Made by a program: the position numbers and the translations under genes. A stretch of 36,582 nucleotides of DNA, from NCBI GenBank assembly GCA_902806095.1, contig CADCVF010000044.1, positions 1 through 36,582 on the forward strand. The letters run 5' to 3'. The notes beneath the pieces were generated by a model that saw only the letters and a list, made by a program, of their open reading frames with translations, had not been told where the DNA came from and searched no databases. Positions 23,669 to 32,750 of this stretch are shown piece by piece. Each line of letters opens with the position of its first letter. Position 1 is the stretch's first letter. Source of the DNA: an uncultured Rubrobacteraceae bacterium. Lineage in GTDB: Bacteria; Actinomycetota; Rubrobacteria; Rubrobacterales; Rubrobacteraceae.

Positions 23669-25132
23669 TTAGAAGAGCCCCGGCTGGCCGCCTCCCGTGC
23701 GAGCGGGGCGGGGCGTCCCGGAGCGACCCTTGCGCTTCGGTTTCGCTGTCGCGGCGCGCCCGGCCCGGATGCGCTCGAGCAACGTCTCCGCCGGCTCGTC
23801 CGCCGGGTCCTGTGGCACCAGCCGCCCCTCGAAGGCGCGCTTCAGGATCGCCTGTCGCAGCCTCGCCGCCCGCTTGAGGCCGGCCTCAACCTGCGCCTCG
23901 ACCCCCTCCGCCACCGACAACCGCCGCTCCACCTCAGCCACGATCTCCTCCTGCTCGGCGAGAGGAGGAATGGCAACGGTAGCAGTTCGCACGTCTTCAA
24001 GATTGAGCGCCTTTCTCGCTACTTCATGTGCCTTGTTGATTATCTCCTGAGTCTTGGCTGGATTACGGAACCGCATCTCGATCCAAGATGCCGCAACGTC
24101 CTCCGTGAGTGGAACGACACCGACAGCACGCGCGGTATTAGCTCCCGATAAAGTATCTGGAACTAACGCTGTTCTTCCAATCGTACCAACAAGTGTTATG
24201 AGCATTTCACCGCCGCTAAGCCTCGTCCTGGGATACTTTGCTGCTATGTCGGTGGCGATACGCTTCATGTCTTCGTAATGAATACGCCCATTCTTAACGT
24301 TCCCCACCCTAACCAGAGCTACGCCATCGGCAACATGAGGGCCAGGTTGTAGAACCCCGTACGCACATGGACGAGTAGCGGGATTCAGTTGTTCTACGTT
24401 TGCCCAACACCACTTCTCTGGCAGTTTGTGCAACCTTGTGGGATCCGGCGCGGACGGCTGTTTGTATTCGGATCGCCGTCCCTTCGGTGCCTTGCCTGCC
24501 TTGGCATACCTGGCGAGCTGGTCTTCTTCCCACCAAGCGCGGCGCTCTTCGAGGATGCGTTAGAGTAGCGCCTTCGCGTCCTCGGTGTCGGGGTGCTCCT
24601 CGCGCCACCGCTCGGTGAGGCGACCCTCAACTGCGGCTTTGAGCACCGAGGCCCGGTAGCGCTGGAGATTTGCCCGCGTCCGCTCGAGCGCCGCCACGCC
24701 AGCGTCCAGCCGCGCGACCTGCTCCTCGATGGCCGCCACGATGCGGCGTTGTTCAAGCAGTGGCGGAAGTGGTAACGGGTGGCTCTTCAACTGGTTCCAA
24801 TCCACGCGCGGTCGGTCTCCCGTATTCAAACCAGAAGCGAACTGCTTGAAGCGCTAAGAGTTGAGGAAATACCGAAGGTAGTTGGAGACTAGCCCAGGCG
24901 ACTCGGGGAAAACAATGAACTCAGCGGAGCACAAGCCCTCGAAATGTGGTTGCAGGACCTTGTTCAGGTACGGGCGCAGCCGACCGTACAATACATCGTT
25001 GGGACTAAAATGCAGCGCTTTGCTTCTCAAAGTGCCAGCAGGGACAGTGCCTACGAGCCTCATGGTCTCGGGTTCGACGTGCTCCATGCCAACATATGGG
25101 AGCGATGGGAAGTCCGCAGGTTTAGTAACAAA
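23669..25132 (-). pseudogene. hsdS: Type I restriction specificity subunit, two nonsense codons
   Basis: One continuous frame carries most of HsdS. Part of the first target-recognition domain (LPYVGMEHVEPETMRL... NDVLYGRLRPYLNKV) is joined in frame to hsdR sequence at about 25130. A TAG at 24854-24856 stands where CAG (Gln) is expected between RYFLNS and RFKQFASG. The central conserved helix region follows (PPLLEQRRIVAAIEEQVARL). A TAA at 24560-24562 stands where CAA or CAG is expected between DAKALL and RILEERRAWWEED. The second recognition domain and the C-terminal conserved helices run to TAA 23669. Both stops look like C-to-T changes. The first residues of the protein are missing, so the start codon is lost as well. 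Confidence 0.82.
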
Positions 25133-26830
25133 GAGGTCGTGGGCCAGGGCTTTCAGGTCCTTGCCGGCGACCGAGGAGATCTCCCTCCTTTCCTCCTCAC
25201 CCAGGCGCAGGTCGAGGACCGCTAGGCGGGCTGCCAGGGTGGAGACGACGTCGGGGTCGGTGCTGCCCTCGGCCACCGACTGCATGAGGCGTTCGACGGG
25301 GACGGAGCGCCTGCGGTCGAGGGGCTGGGTCTCGGTTTTGTCGTGTTCGGTCAGGCCGACGGCGTCAACGATCACGAACCGCGTCTTGGCGTCGGCGTCA
25401 GGGGTTACGCCCTTCAGGTCGTCAGTGCCGATAACGCGCGAGCCCCTGCCCTTCATCTGCTCGAAGTAGTTCGCGCTCTTGACGTTGCGCATGAAGAGCA
25501 GGCACTCCAGCGGCTTAACGTCGGTGCCTGTGGCGATCATGTCGACCGAGACCGCGATGCGCGGGTGGTAGTCGTTGCGGAACTCCTGGAGCAACTCCTC
25601 GGGCTTCTTGCCCGTGGTGCGGTAGGTGATCTTCTGGCAGAACTCGTTGCCCTTGCCAAACTCTTCACGGATTATCCCCGTGATGTCGTCGGCGTGGGAG
25701 TCGTCCTTGGCGAAGACGAGGGTCTTTGGCACCTCGGTCCGCCCTGGGAAGATCTCCGTGAACAGCCTCTCCCTGAATGTCCTCACCACGAGACGGATCT
25801 GGGCCTGGTTGACGACGTCCCGGTCCAGCCGGTTGGCGGTGTAGGTGAGGTCTTCGTCCAGCGCCGAGTAGCGCTTCCTACGGGTTCTACGGTCGCGACG
25901 CGGCACCAGGTACGCCGGGTCCTTCTCTAGCGTAGCGCCGTCCTCGGTCACCTTCGTGCGGATTCGGTAGACCTCGTAGCCTACGTTCACCCCGTCGGCG
26001 ACCGCCGCTGCGTGGTTGTACTCCGTCACCAGGTTGCTCTTGAAGAAACCGATGGTGTGTTTCGATGGGGTGGCGGTCAGCCCGATCAAGGGCGCGTCGA
26101 AGTACTCGAGCACCTGCCGCCAGAGGTTGTAGATGGAACGGTGGCATTCGTCAACGACTATGAAATCGAAGGTCTCAACCGGTATAGCCGGGTTGTACAC
26201 GACCGGCAGGGGCGCGCCGGCGGCCTGCGGTTCGGCCTCGAACATCGAGCCCTCCTCGCGCTCCTCGTCGTAGAAGGGCTCGCCATCTGCACCAGCGAAC
26301 GGGGCCGGTTCTCCGCGAGCGAACGCTCCAACCCTACGATGGCCCGAACCTGGGCGGGCCACAACCCATCTTCCACGAGCGGCGGCATCCCGCGCAGCGC
26401 AGCCAGGGTCTGCTCCTCCCTCCGCGCGAGCCTGACGAGCTCCTCGGGGCGGTGGAACTGGAACACCTCCCTGCTCCGCGCATCCGGCTCCAACGTGTTC
26501 GTGAACTGCGTGATCGCCCCGGTGCTCTCGTAGCCGAAGAGGATTTCCGGCCCGTACGGCGGCGTACTTGCCCGACTGCGTCTCGACGCCGCGCAGGGTG
26601 TGGCCCTCCGGCTTGGCCTCCACGCTCCCTATGGCCTTCGCGTTCGCGTAGAGCATGTAGTCCACTGTCCCATGCCCGCTGCGCAGGGGAAACTCGCGTA
26701 CCGCGACGCCGGCGGTGGCCCTGATGTTCATCTCCGCGTAGTCCTGCACCGCCCAACCAGCCTCGCCGAGCCGACGGTCGATCTCCTTGCGTGCCCGCTC
26801 TTCGAGCGTCACACTCCCACCTCGCCGCAT
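25133..26830 (-). pseudogene. hsdR: Type I restriction endonuclease/translocase subunit, deleted and fused
   Basis: Start at ATG 26830, or GTG 26812 with GAGGTGGG before it. The N-terminal nuclease domain is recognisable (VDYMLYANAKAIGSVEAKPEG, a D...ExK type site). Near 26560 an indel shifts the frame: the true sequence continues in another frame as PPYGPEILFGYESTGAITQF. At about 26285, after RPRSLVQM, where TGSGKT (Walker A) should follow, the sequence jumps to DGEPFYDEEREEGSMFE. Roughly 100 residues including the P-loop are lost and the frame changes again. The rest of the helicase core is well kept (VVDECHRSIYNLW, LTATPSKHT, ATGTDVKPLE). The C-terminal domain is missing and the frame runs into hsdS. 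The product cannot translocate DNA. Confidence 0.82.
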
Positions 26831-26950
26831 ACTTGCCCTTCGGTACTCAGGCCTAATGATACATGTTTGTCCAACGATCCCTAATGCCGGGTCCGTTGGA
26901 AAGGGAACCACGTCCGGGCTGCGGGCACACCAGGAGGCACTCCCTTACAT

Positions 26951-26976
26951 GTCATTCCCACGCAAGCGGGAATCCA
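26951..26976. repeat. Dispersed palindromic repeat, copy 3
   Basis: GTCATTCCCACGCAAGCGGG followed by AATCCA; same arms and orientation as copy 1. It lies between the divergent hsdR remnant and vapB. The rest of 26912-27052 holds no gene I can see. Confidence 0.8.
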
Positions 26977-27052
26977 AGAAGTTTCTCTCCCACTGCGTCG
27001 ACGGACCCAGTCTCCTTTGAAATCTGCGGGTGGTAGGTGGTAACCTTACAAC

Positions 27053-27280
27053 ATGAAGAAGACGAGTCTGTATATAGATCCGGCGGTTGACAGGGCTCTA
27101 GCCCGGCGGGCCGCTGCCGAGGGCATCACCAAGGCCGAGCTAGTACGTCGAGTGCTCGCCGATGCCGTGGCGGGGAGGTCAGGGCCGCGACCGCGGGCGC
27201 GAGGAGTCTTCGAGGGTCCGCGAGACCTCGGCGCGGGGGCAGAGAGTTACCTGGCCGAGACGGGCTTCGGCGAGGGTTGA
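27053..27280 (+). CDS. vapB: Ribbon-helix-helix antitoxin (VapB/CopG-like)
   Basis: 75 residues. The N-terminus KKTSLYIDPAVDRALARRAA followed by EGITKAELVRRVLADAV is a ribbon-helix-helix fold: one beta strand, then two helices. It would bind the operon promoter and, through its C-terminal tail, the partner toxin. The stop overlaps the toxin start by four bases (TTGA). The region just upstream reads TAACCTTACAAC before the ATG, with a GGTGG about 12 bases upstream as the only ribosome-binding candidate. Confidence 0.82.
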   Translation: MKKTSLYIDPAVDRALARRAAAEGITKAELVRRVLADAVAGRSGPRPRARGVFEGPRDLGAGAESYLAETGFGEG

Positions 27281-27693
27281 CCATTGTGCTCGACACCTCC
27301 GTGGTCGTCGCGTTCATGAACCGCCGGGATGACGACCACGAGAGGGTCGTGGCGTGGATGGAGACGACCGGGGAAGACCTTGCCACCACGCCGTTGATCG
27401 TCGCGGAGATCGACCATCTCGTCTCTCGTGCCGGTGGGACAGATGCCGCCGCTGCTTTCTACGAAGACCTGATCGGTGGTGCGTACCTGGTGGAATGGTG
27501 GCCTGAGGCCGTGCGCGAGACCGTGGAGGCGGCAAGGAAGAACCCTGGCACCGGGCTCGCGGACGCGTCCCTGATCGCGCTCGCCGCGCGGCTGGGGACC
27601 ACACGCATCGCGACGCTCGACGAGCGCCATTTCCGCGTCGTCCGTCCCCTCAGCGGGGAGGCCGCGTTCACGCTGCTGCCCGCCGACGTGTAG
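27277..27693 (+). CDS. vapC: PIN-domain toxin (VapC-like ribonuclease)
   Basis: 138 residues from TTG 27277, coupled to vapB through a TTGA overlap. Acidic PIN residues are in place: Asp in IVLDTSVVVAF, Glu in LIVAEIDHLV, Asp in GLADASLIALA and a last acidic cluster in IATLDERHF. These coordinate Mg2+/Mn2+ for RNA cleavage. The length and layout are those of VapC toxins, with no truncation, so this pair appears functional, in contrast to hicBA. It sits at the edge of the decayed restriction-modification island. Confidence 0.85.
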   Translation: MTIVLDTSVVVAFMNRRDDDHERVVAWMETTGEDLATTPLIVAEIDHLVSRAGGTDAAAAFYEDLIGGAYLVEWWPEAVRETVEAARKNPGTGLADASLIALAARLGTTRIATLDERHFRVVRPLSGEAAFTLLPADV

Positions 27694-27717
27694 GGCTCAT
27701 CCGTTTCGCCATCGATT

Positions 27718-28650
27718 TCAAAGCATCGGCTGCAAACTCGCCGCGGGCATCTCCCCCGGCGGCTCGACGCGGGCCCCTGCGAGGTCCACGTCGAGCGCCC
27801 AGGACTCTGCCACGACACCTCGTGCCTCGAAGGTTGTTTTCATCGCTGAGGCTATCTCCCAGGCGCTCGTCTCGGGTGCGAAGGCGAGGACGGTAGGGCC
27901 CGAGCCGGAGAGGCATGCGCCGTAGGCGCCGGTCTTTAGCGCGACCTCTATGACGTCCTCCAGCCCCGGTATGAGGTGGGAGCGGTAGGGTTGGTGGAGC
28001 CTGTCCTGCATGGCGACGCGCAGGAGATGATACTCGCCCGTCGCAAGGGCACCTAGCAACAGACCAGAGCGGCCGACGTTGAAGGCGGCGTCGCGGTGGG
28101 AGACCGAGTCAGGGAGGGCGCGGCGGGCCGCCGTGGTCGAGACGGCGAAGTCGGGGACGGCGACGACAACCTTGAGGTTCTTCGGTTCGAGGCGAACGGC
28201 GCTAACGCCGATGGGGGTGAGGGTTCCGATCACCAGTCCGCCGAGGAGGGCGGGGGCCGCATTGTCGGGGTGGCCGTCGAGCTCGCAGACGATGTTGAGC
28301 AGGTCGGGGGCGGCGATCTGCCCCCCGAACAAATCGTTGGCGGCGACGGCCCCGCCGACAAGCGCTGCAGCACTCCCGCCCAAACCCCGTGTCGGCGGAA
28401 TTGAGTTCTCCTGCACCAGACGGAAGTGGGCGTCAGACTCGCCGACGAGCTCTGCCACAAACCGGGCCGCCCGGTAAGCAGGGTGCTCGGGTCCGCGTGG
28501 GATCAGGTCGGCGCCTGTACCGCGTATCTCTATCTCGGGATGAGGGAACCTATCCAGCCCTATCCTCATGCTCAAGGAGAGCGCGAGTCCTACCGCGTCG
28601 TAGCCTGGTCCCAGGTTCGCTGAGGTGGCGGGGACACGGACGGAGATCAC
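27718..28650 (-). CDS. thrB: Homoserine kinase
   Basis: 310 residues from GTG 28650, overlapping the thrC stop by four bases (GTGA). It is a GHMP kinase that phosphorylates homoserine with ATP. The N-terminal VRVPATSANLGPGYDAVGLAL, the ATP-binding PPTRGLGGSAAALVGG loop and the third motif YGACLSGSGPTVLAF are all present. The length is typical. It acts directly before threonine synthase in the pathway although it is encoded second. Homoserine dehydrogenase is not in the window. Confidence 0.93.
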   Translation of the reverse strand: MISVRVPATSANLGPGYDAVGLALSLSMRIGLDRFPHPEIEIRGTGADLIPRGPEHPAYRAARFVAELVGESDAHFRLVQENSIPPTRGLGGSAAALVGGAVAANDLFGGQIAAPDLLNIVCELDGHPDNAAPALLGGLVIGTLTPIGVSAVRLEPKNLKVVVAVPDFAVSTTAARRALPDSVSHRDAAFNVGRSGLLLGALATGEYHLLRVAMQDRLHQPYRSHLIPGLEDVIEVALKTGAYGACLSGSGPTVLAFAPETSAWEIASAMKTTFEARGVVAESWALDVDLAGARVEPPGEMPAASLQPML

Positions 28651-29744
28651 CTCGCCGACATCTCCATTCGTCCGGCGACCGCCTCGAACGTCGCGGGGAC
28701 GGGGTCAGGGAGTTGCACGCGACCGAGGATCACATCAGGGTCCTTGAGCCCGTGCCCGGTCAAGACGCTCACGACCGTGCCCTCAGCTCCCCTGCCTTCG
28801 CCGGCGAGCTTTATGAGGCCTGCTATGCCAGCCGCCGAGGCGGGCTCGCAGAAGACGCCCTCCTCCTTGGCCAGCAACTCCTGGGCGGCCAGGATCTCCC
28901 CGTCCGTAACGCTCTCTATGAGACCCCCCGACTCGCGCGCGGCCGAGAGTGCACCCTCCCTACTCGCCGGTGAACCTATCCTGATGGCGCTCGCGACCGT
29001 CTCCGGACTCTCGAAGTCGTGGCCGGCCACCAGCGGGGAGGCGCCCTCAGCCTGGAAGCCGAGCATAAGGGGGGCCGAGTCGGCGTGCCCAGCCCCGCGC
29101 CACTCGCAGAAGCCCTTCCAGTACGAGGTGATGTTGCCTGCATTCCCCACGGGAAGGGCCAGCGCGTCGGGCGGATCTCCGAGGGCTTCCGCGACCTCGA
29201 AGGCCGCGGTCTTCTGGCCCTCGATACGGTCTGGGTTCACCGAGTTGACAAGGGTGACGTCGCCGAGCTCATCGGCGATCCTCTTGGAGAGTTTGAGCGC
29301 CGCGTCGAAGTTGCCCTCGATCTGGACTATCCGCGCCCCGTGCGCGAGCACCTGTACGGCCTTGCCAAGCGCTATCTTGCCTGCCGGCACGACGACGAAA
29401 CACTCTATGCCGGCACGCGCCGCGTAGGCCGCTGCCGAGGCCGCGGTGTTCCCCGTCGAGGCACAGACGCAGGCGCGGCTCCCCGTCGCGGCGGCCCTGC
29501 TCATGGCCACCGTCATGCCGCGGTCCTTGAACGAGGCCGTCGGGTTCATACCCTCGAACTTGAGGAACAGTCGGGCCCCGACACGATCCGAGATCCTCAA
29601 GGCCTCGACGAGGGGCGTCTCACCCTCACCTATCGTGGCTATGGCATCGTCCGGTATCTCCGGTAGCCACCCACGGTACCTGCGGATAACACCCTGCCTC
29701 GCCACCCTTGCCTGAACACTCAAAGCAAACCTTTCGTCGGACAA
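28647..29744 (-). CDS. thrC: Threonine synthase
   Basis: 365 residues if TTG 29744 is used; TTG 29723 or GTG 29705 are equally plausible, since relatives begin close to GVIRRYRGWLP. It is a fold-type II PLP enzyme converting O-phosphohomoserine to threonine. The PLP lysine is in NPTASFKDRGMTVA, the GEGETPL segment precedes it, STGNTAASAAAYAARAG binds phosphate, and the second half contains LPVGNAGNITSYWKGF. This is the short (class I bacterial) form. A 287-base gap upstream holds a CCGGGG/CCCCGG hairpin (29782-29801) and short GCTGACA repeats. Confidence 0.92.
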   Translation of the reverse strand: MSDERFALSVQARVARQGVIRRYRGWLPEIPDDAIATIGEGETPLVEALRISDRVGARLFLKFEGMNPTASFKDRGMTVAMSRAAATGSRACVCASTGNTAASAAAYAARAGIECFVVVPAGKIALGKAVQVLAHGARIVQIEGNFDAALKLSKRIADELGDVTLVNSVNPDRIEGQKTAAFEVAEALGDPPDALALPVGNAGNITSYWKGFCEWRGAGHADSAPLMLGFQAEGASPLVAGHDFESPETVASAIRIGSPASREGALSAARESGGLIESVTDGEILAAQELLAKEEGVFCEPASAAGIAGLIKLAGEGRGAEGTVVSVLTGHGLKDPDVILGRVQLPDPVPATFEAVAGRMEMSAR

Positions 29745-29937
29745 TAAACCAGTTCGTCCCTACGGACCGGAGATCTAGCGACCGGGGACATATCCCCCCG
29801 GCGTCGGTAGTTCGCGCGCAGCGAACGGGAATATAGAAGCCGGGAATCACAGCGTAAGAAAAGTATCACGCACCGACGCGGCGTTTCAAGAACGTGGCGG
29901 TTCTAGGTCCTGTTTAGTAGGCTACGGTCAAAGCCAT

Positions 29938-30012
29938 CAGCCGTCAGCCAACAAACAAGCTGAAATGCTGACAAGCGGAGCCCGAAGGGCGTAGCGTGCT
30001 GACATGCTGACA
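29938..30012. repeat. Cluster of short GCTGACA/TCAGC repeats
   Basis: GCTGACA occurs at 29967-29973, 29998-30004 and 30006-30012. The reverse-oriented TCAGC occurs at 29938-29942 and 29944-29948, so the region can fold back on itself. It is in the gap just before rmlB. A GGAGCCCGAAGGGC segment lies between the copies. It resembles dispersed intergenic repeats rather than coding sequence. Confidence 0.5.
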
Positions 30013-30031
30013 GCTAAAACAGAGGAGCGCA

Positions 30032-31108
30032 TTGCAGAGAAAGAAACGAACTATCCTCGTCACCGGCGGCGCCGGCTTTATTGGGGGCAACTTCGTCCTC
30101 GATAAGGTCGCGTCAGGGGACTCCGTGGTGGTTAATCTCGACGCCCTGACCTACGCAGGCAATCCCGACACCTTGGCCTCTGTCTCCGATCACCCCGACC
30201 ACGTCTTCGTAAGGGGGAGGATCGGGGACCGCGAACTGGTCGACCGCCTGCTCGCCGAGTATCGTCCCTCCGCCATCGTCAACTTCGCCGCCGAGACGCA
30301 CGTCGACCGCTCCATAGACGGTCCCAAGGCCTTCGTGCAGACCAACGTGGTCGAGACCCACGAGCTCCTCGAGGCCGCGCTCTCCTACTGGGGCGCTCTC
30401 GAAGGGGAGGACCACGACGACTTCCGCTTCTTGCACGTCTCCACGGACGAGGTGTACGGCACGCTGGGGCCGACGGGCTACTTTACCGAGGAGAGCCCTT
30501 TCCGTCCCAACTCTCCCTACGCTGCCTCCAAGGCGTCCTCCGACCATCTCGTGCGGGCCTACCATCACACCTACGGACTCCCTACTCTCACGACCAACTG
30601 CTCAAATAACTACGGGCCTTACCACTTCCCCGAGAAGCTCATACCGCTCATGATCCTGACCGCCCTGCGGGGAGAACCGATGCCCGTCTACGGCGACGGA
30701 CAGCAGGTCAGGGACTGGCTCTACGTCGAGGACCACTGCAAGGCCATACTCGCTGTACTCGAATGTGGGCGTCCAGGCGAGACGTACAACGTCGGCGGCC
30801 ACAACGAGCGGACGAACCTCGAGGTCGTCAAGACCATCTGCGCCCTGCTCGACGAGCTCGCAGGTGGCTCCCCGCACGAGTCGCTCATCACGTTCGTCGC
30901 CGACAGGCCCGGCCATGACAGGCGGTATGCCATAGACGCGGGGAAGATAGAACGCGAGCTCGGCTGGAGGCCCGAGGAGACGCTCGAGACCGGGATGGAG
31001 AAGACCGTGCGCTGGTACCTCGAGAATCCAGGGTGGTGCGAAGCCGCGAGATCGCGGGGTTACGTGGGCGAGCGGCTCGGGTTGGGCGGCCGCGGAGGGC
31101 CTGCGTGA
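30032..31108 (+). CDS. rmlB: dTDP-glucose 4,6-dehydratase
   Basis: 358 residues from TTG 30032, with GAGGAG four bases upstream. An extended short-chain dehydrogenase/reductase: NAD-binding [10 protein letters not shown] at 12-21, catalytic HVSTDEVYG (Thr-Asp-Glu triad) and [10 protein letters not shown] with the Tyr-x3-Lys pair. The [15 protein letters not shown] and [12 protein letters not shown] segments are specific for RmlB. It makes dTDP-4-keto-6-deoxyglucose, the second step of dTDP-L-rhamnose synthesis. The stop overlaps the rmlA start (GTGA). The short SD spacing may limit its translation. Confidence 0.93.
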   Translation: MQRKKRTILVTGGAGFIGGNFVLDKVASGDSVVVNLDALTYAGNPDTLASVSDHPDHVFVRGRIGDRELVDRLLAEYRPSAIVNFAAETHVDRSIDGPKAFVQTNVVETHELLEAALSYWGALEGEDHDDFRFLHVSTDEVYGTLGPTGYFTEESPFRPNSPYAASKASSDHLVRAYHHTYGLPTLTTNCSNNYGPYHFPEKLIPLMILTALRGEPMPVYGDGQQVRDWLYVEDHCKAILAVLECGRPGETYNVGGHNERTNLEVVKTICALLDELAGGSPHESLITFVADRPGHDRRYAIDAGKIERELGWRPEETLETGMEKTVRWYLENPGWCEAARSRGYVGERLGLGGRGGPA

Positions 31109-31986
31109 AGGGGATCGTGCTCGCCGGAGGCTCGGGGACGCGACTGTATCCGCTCACGAGGGCGGTGAGCAAACAGCTCCTTCCCGTCTACGACAAGCCG
31201 ATGATCTACTACCCCGTGACCACGTTGATGCTCGCTGGCATCAGGGACATACTCGTGATCTCAACGCCCGAGGACCTCTCCCGCTTCGAGGATCTGCTCG
31301 GCGACGGTTCGCAGTGGGGTGTCGATTTCAGCTACGCGGTGCAGCCGAGGCCCGAGGGGCTCGCCCAGGCATTCGTCATCGGGCGGGAGTTCGTCGGGTC
31401 CGAGAGCGTCTCGCTTGTCCTGGGCGACAACATCTTCTTCGGGCACGGCCTCTCCGGGCTTCTGGAGAGGTCGGCAGGCAGGCGGGAGGGGGCTACCGTC
31501 TTCGGGTATTACGTCAGGGACCCGGGGCGCTACGGCGTCGTTGAGTTCGACGACGACGGGGCGGTTCTAAGTATCGAGGAGAAGCCTGAGAGGCCCCGTT
31601 CGCACTACGCCGTGACGGGACTCTACTTCTACGACAACAGGGTGATCGACGTGGCCGCAGACCTCACGCCTTCGGCGCGGGGTGAGTTCGAAATAACAGA
31701 CGTCAACGTAGATTATCTGGAGCGTGGGACACTGCAGGTCGAGCTCATGGGGCGTGGGATGGCGTGGCTCGACGCCGGTACGCACGAGTCGCTGCACCAG
31801 TCATCCAACTTCATCGAGACCATCGAGCAGCGGCAGGGCCTCAAGATAGGGTGTCCAGAGGAGATCTCCTACCGCAAAGGCTACATCGACGCCGATAGTC
31901 TCGAACGCCTCGCCCACCCGATGAGGAAGAACGACTACGGCCGGTACCTGCTCGAGCTCCTGAAGAGCGAACAGTACGTCAGTTGA
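31105..31986 (+). CDS. rmlA: Glucose-1-phosphate thymidylyltransferase
   Basis: 293 residues from GTG 31105, with a GGAGGG RBS inside rmlB. The N-terminus [17 protein letters not shown] is the nucleotidyltransferase signature (GGxGTRL); the later [26 protein letters not shown] and [10 protein letters not shown] segments bind substrate and Mg2+. The length matches the RmlA (RfbA) group. It forms dTDP-glucose from glucose-1-phosphate and dTTP. A longer open frame from 31033 exists but overlaps rmlB and lacks family similarity. The gene ends in a TTGA overlap with rmlC. Confidence 0.93.
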   Translation: MKGIVLAGGSGTRLYPLTRAVSKQLLPVYDKPMIYYPVTTLMLAGIRDILVISTPEDLSRFEDLLGDGSQWGVDFSYAVQPRPEGLAQAFVIGREFVGSESVSLVLGDNIFFGHGLSGLLERSAGRREGATVFGYYVRDPGRYGVVEFDDDGAVLSIEEKPERPRSHYAVTGLYFYDNRVIDVAADLTPSARGEFEITDVNVDYLERGTLQVELMGRGMAWLDAGTHESLHQSSNFIETIEQRQGLKIGCPEEISYRKGYIDADSLERLAHPMRKNDYGRYLLELLKSEQYVS

Positions 31987-32543
31987 ACGTCGTCGAGACG
32001 GAACTCCCTGGCGTCCTCGTCATCGAGCCGAATGTCTTCGGCGACGCCCGCGGCTTCCTTATGGAGAGCTGGAATGGCGCCCGCTACGAAGAGCACGGGA
32101 TCCCGAACCGCTTCGTTCAGGACAACCTCTCGTTCTCGGCCCACGGCGTGCTTCGCGGTCTCCACTTCCAGAATCCCAGGGCCCAGGGCAAGCTCGTCTC
32201 CGTCTTGGAGGGCGAGGTCTTCGACGTGGCCGTGGACATCAGGGTCGGCTCCCCGACCTTCGGAAGGTGGACAGGCGTTACCCTCTCCGCAGAGAACAAG
32301 CACCAGTTCTGGATCCCTCCAGGCTTCGCCCATGGCTTCGTCGTCACCGGCGAGAACGCACTCTTCTCCTACAAGTGCACGGACTATTACGCCCCCGAGT
32401 ATGACGGGACGATACTGTGGAACGACCCTGGTATCGGGATACAGTGGCCCGTCGAGAACCCGAGTCTCTCCGACAAAGACCGCGCCGCCCCACCGCTCGA
32501 CGGGATGCCAGAAGGGGCACTGCCGCGCTATACGGGAGGCTGA
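31983..32543 (+). CDS. rmlC: dTDP-4-dehydrorhamnose 3,5-epimerase
   Basis: 186 residues from TTG 31983, coupled to rmlA by a TTGA overlap. A cupin-fold epimerase: [20 protein letters not shown] carries the conserved Arg and catalytic His, [14 protein letters not shown] the partner Asp, and FSYKCTDYY the Tyr acid. It makes dTDP-4-keto-L-rhamnose; the final reductase gene rmlD is not in this window. The next gene, now dead, began at the base after the rmlC stop with GGGAGG as its RBS, so it once belonged to this operon. Confidence 0.92.
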   Translation: MNVVETELPGVLVIEPNVFGDARGFLMESWNGARYEEHGIPNRFVQDNLSFSAHGVLRGLHFQNPRAQGKLVSVLEGEVFDVAVDIRVGSPTFGRWTGVTLSAENKHQFWIPPGFAHGFVVTGENALFSYKCTDYYAPEYDGTILWNDPGIGIQWPVENPSLSDKDRAAPPLDGMPEGALPRYTGG

Positions 32544-32750
32544 GATGAGCGAGGCCGGTCTGTTCGAGGTACTCGAGGGTCATCGCCACATGGCACAGGA
32601 CCACCTACCGCAGGAACGGAGAGGCCATGCCTACTACGGTGTAGTTTGCGCTCGTGGAAGGCAGAGCTTATGTGTTCACGAGCATAAATTCGGGCAAGGT
32701 CAAATGCATCAGCAACAACCCCTACGTGATGCGGAGGCCGAGCAGGGCGC
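32544..32750 (+). pseudogene. Decayed PPOX-class F420/FMN-dependent protein gene
   Basis: From ATG 32544 (GGGAGG 5 bases upstream) the frame reads MSEAGLFEVLEGHRHMA, a usual start of PPOX-class proteins. An indel near 32596 shifts the reading to another frame: RTTYRRNGEAMPTTV, then a TAG at 32642-32644 where Trp is expected, then FALVEGRAYVFTSINSGKVK and CISNNPYV. The last third of the gene is missing, replaced by the oppositely oriented remnant described next. Relatives bind F420 or FMN. The three independent lesions show it is not functional. Confidence 0.7.

Noticed and set aside
21515-26830. A new defence system made from the hsdR-hsdS fusion, HicB and HsdM
   Set aside because: Every catalytic part is damaged (P-loop, recognition subunit, toxin centre, methylase frame). 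Decay of an ordinary type I system with a HicBA insert explains it more simply.
26787-27020. Small ORF containing MSFPRKRESKK
   Set aside because: Chance translation of repeat copy 3.
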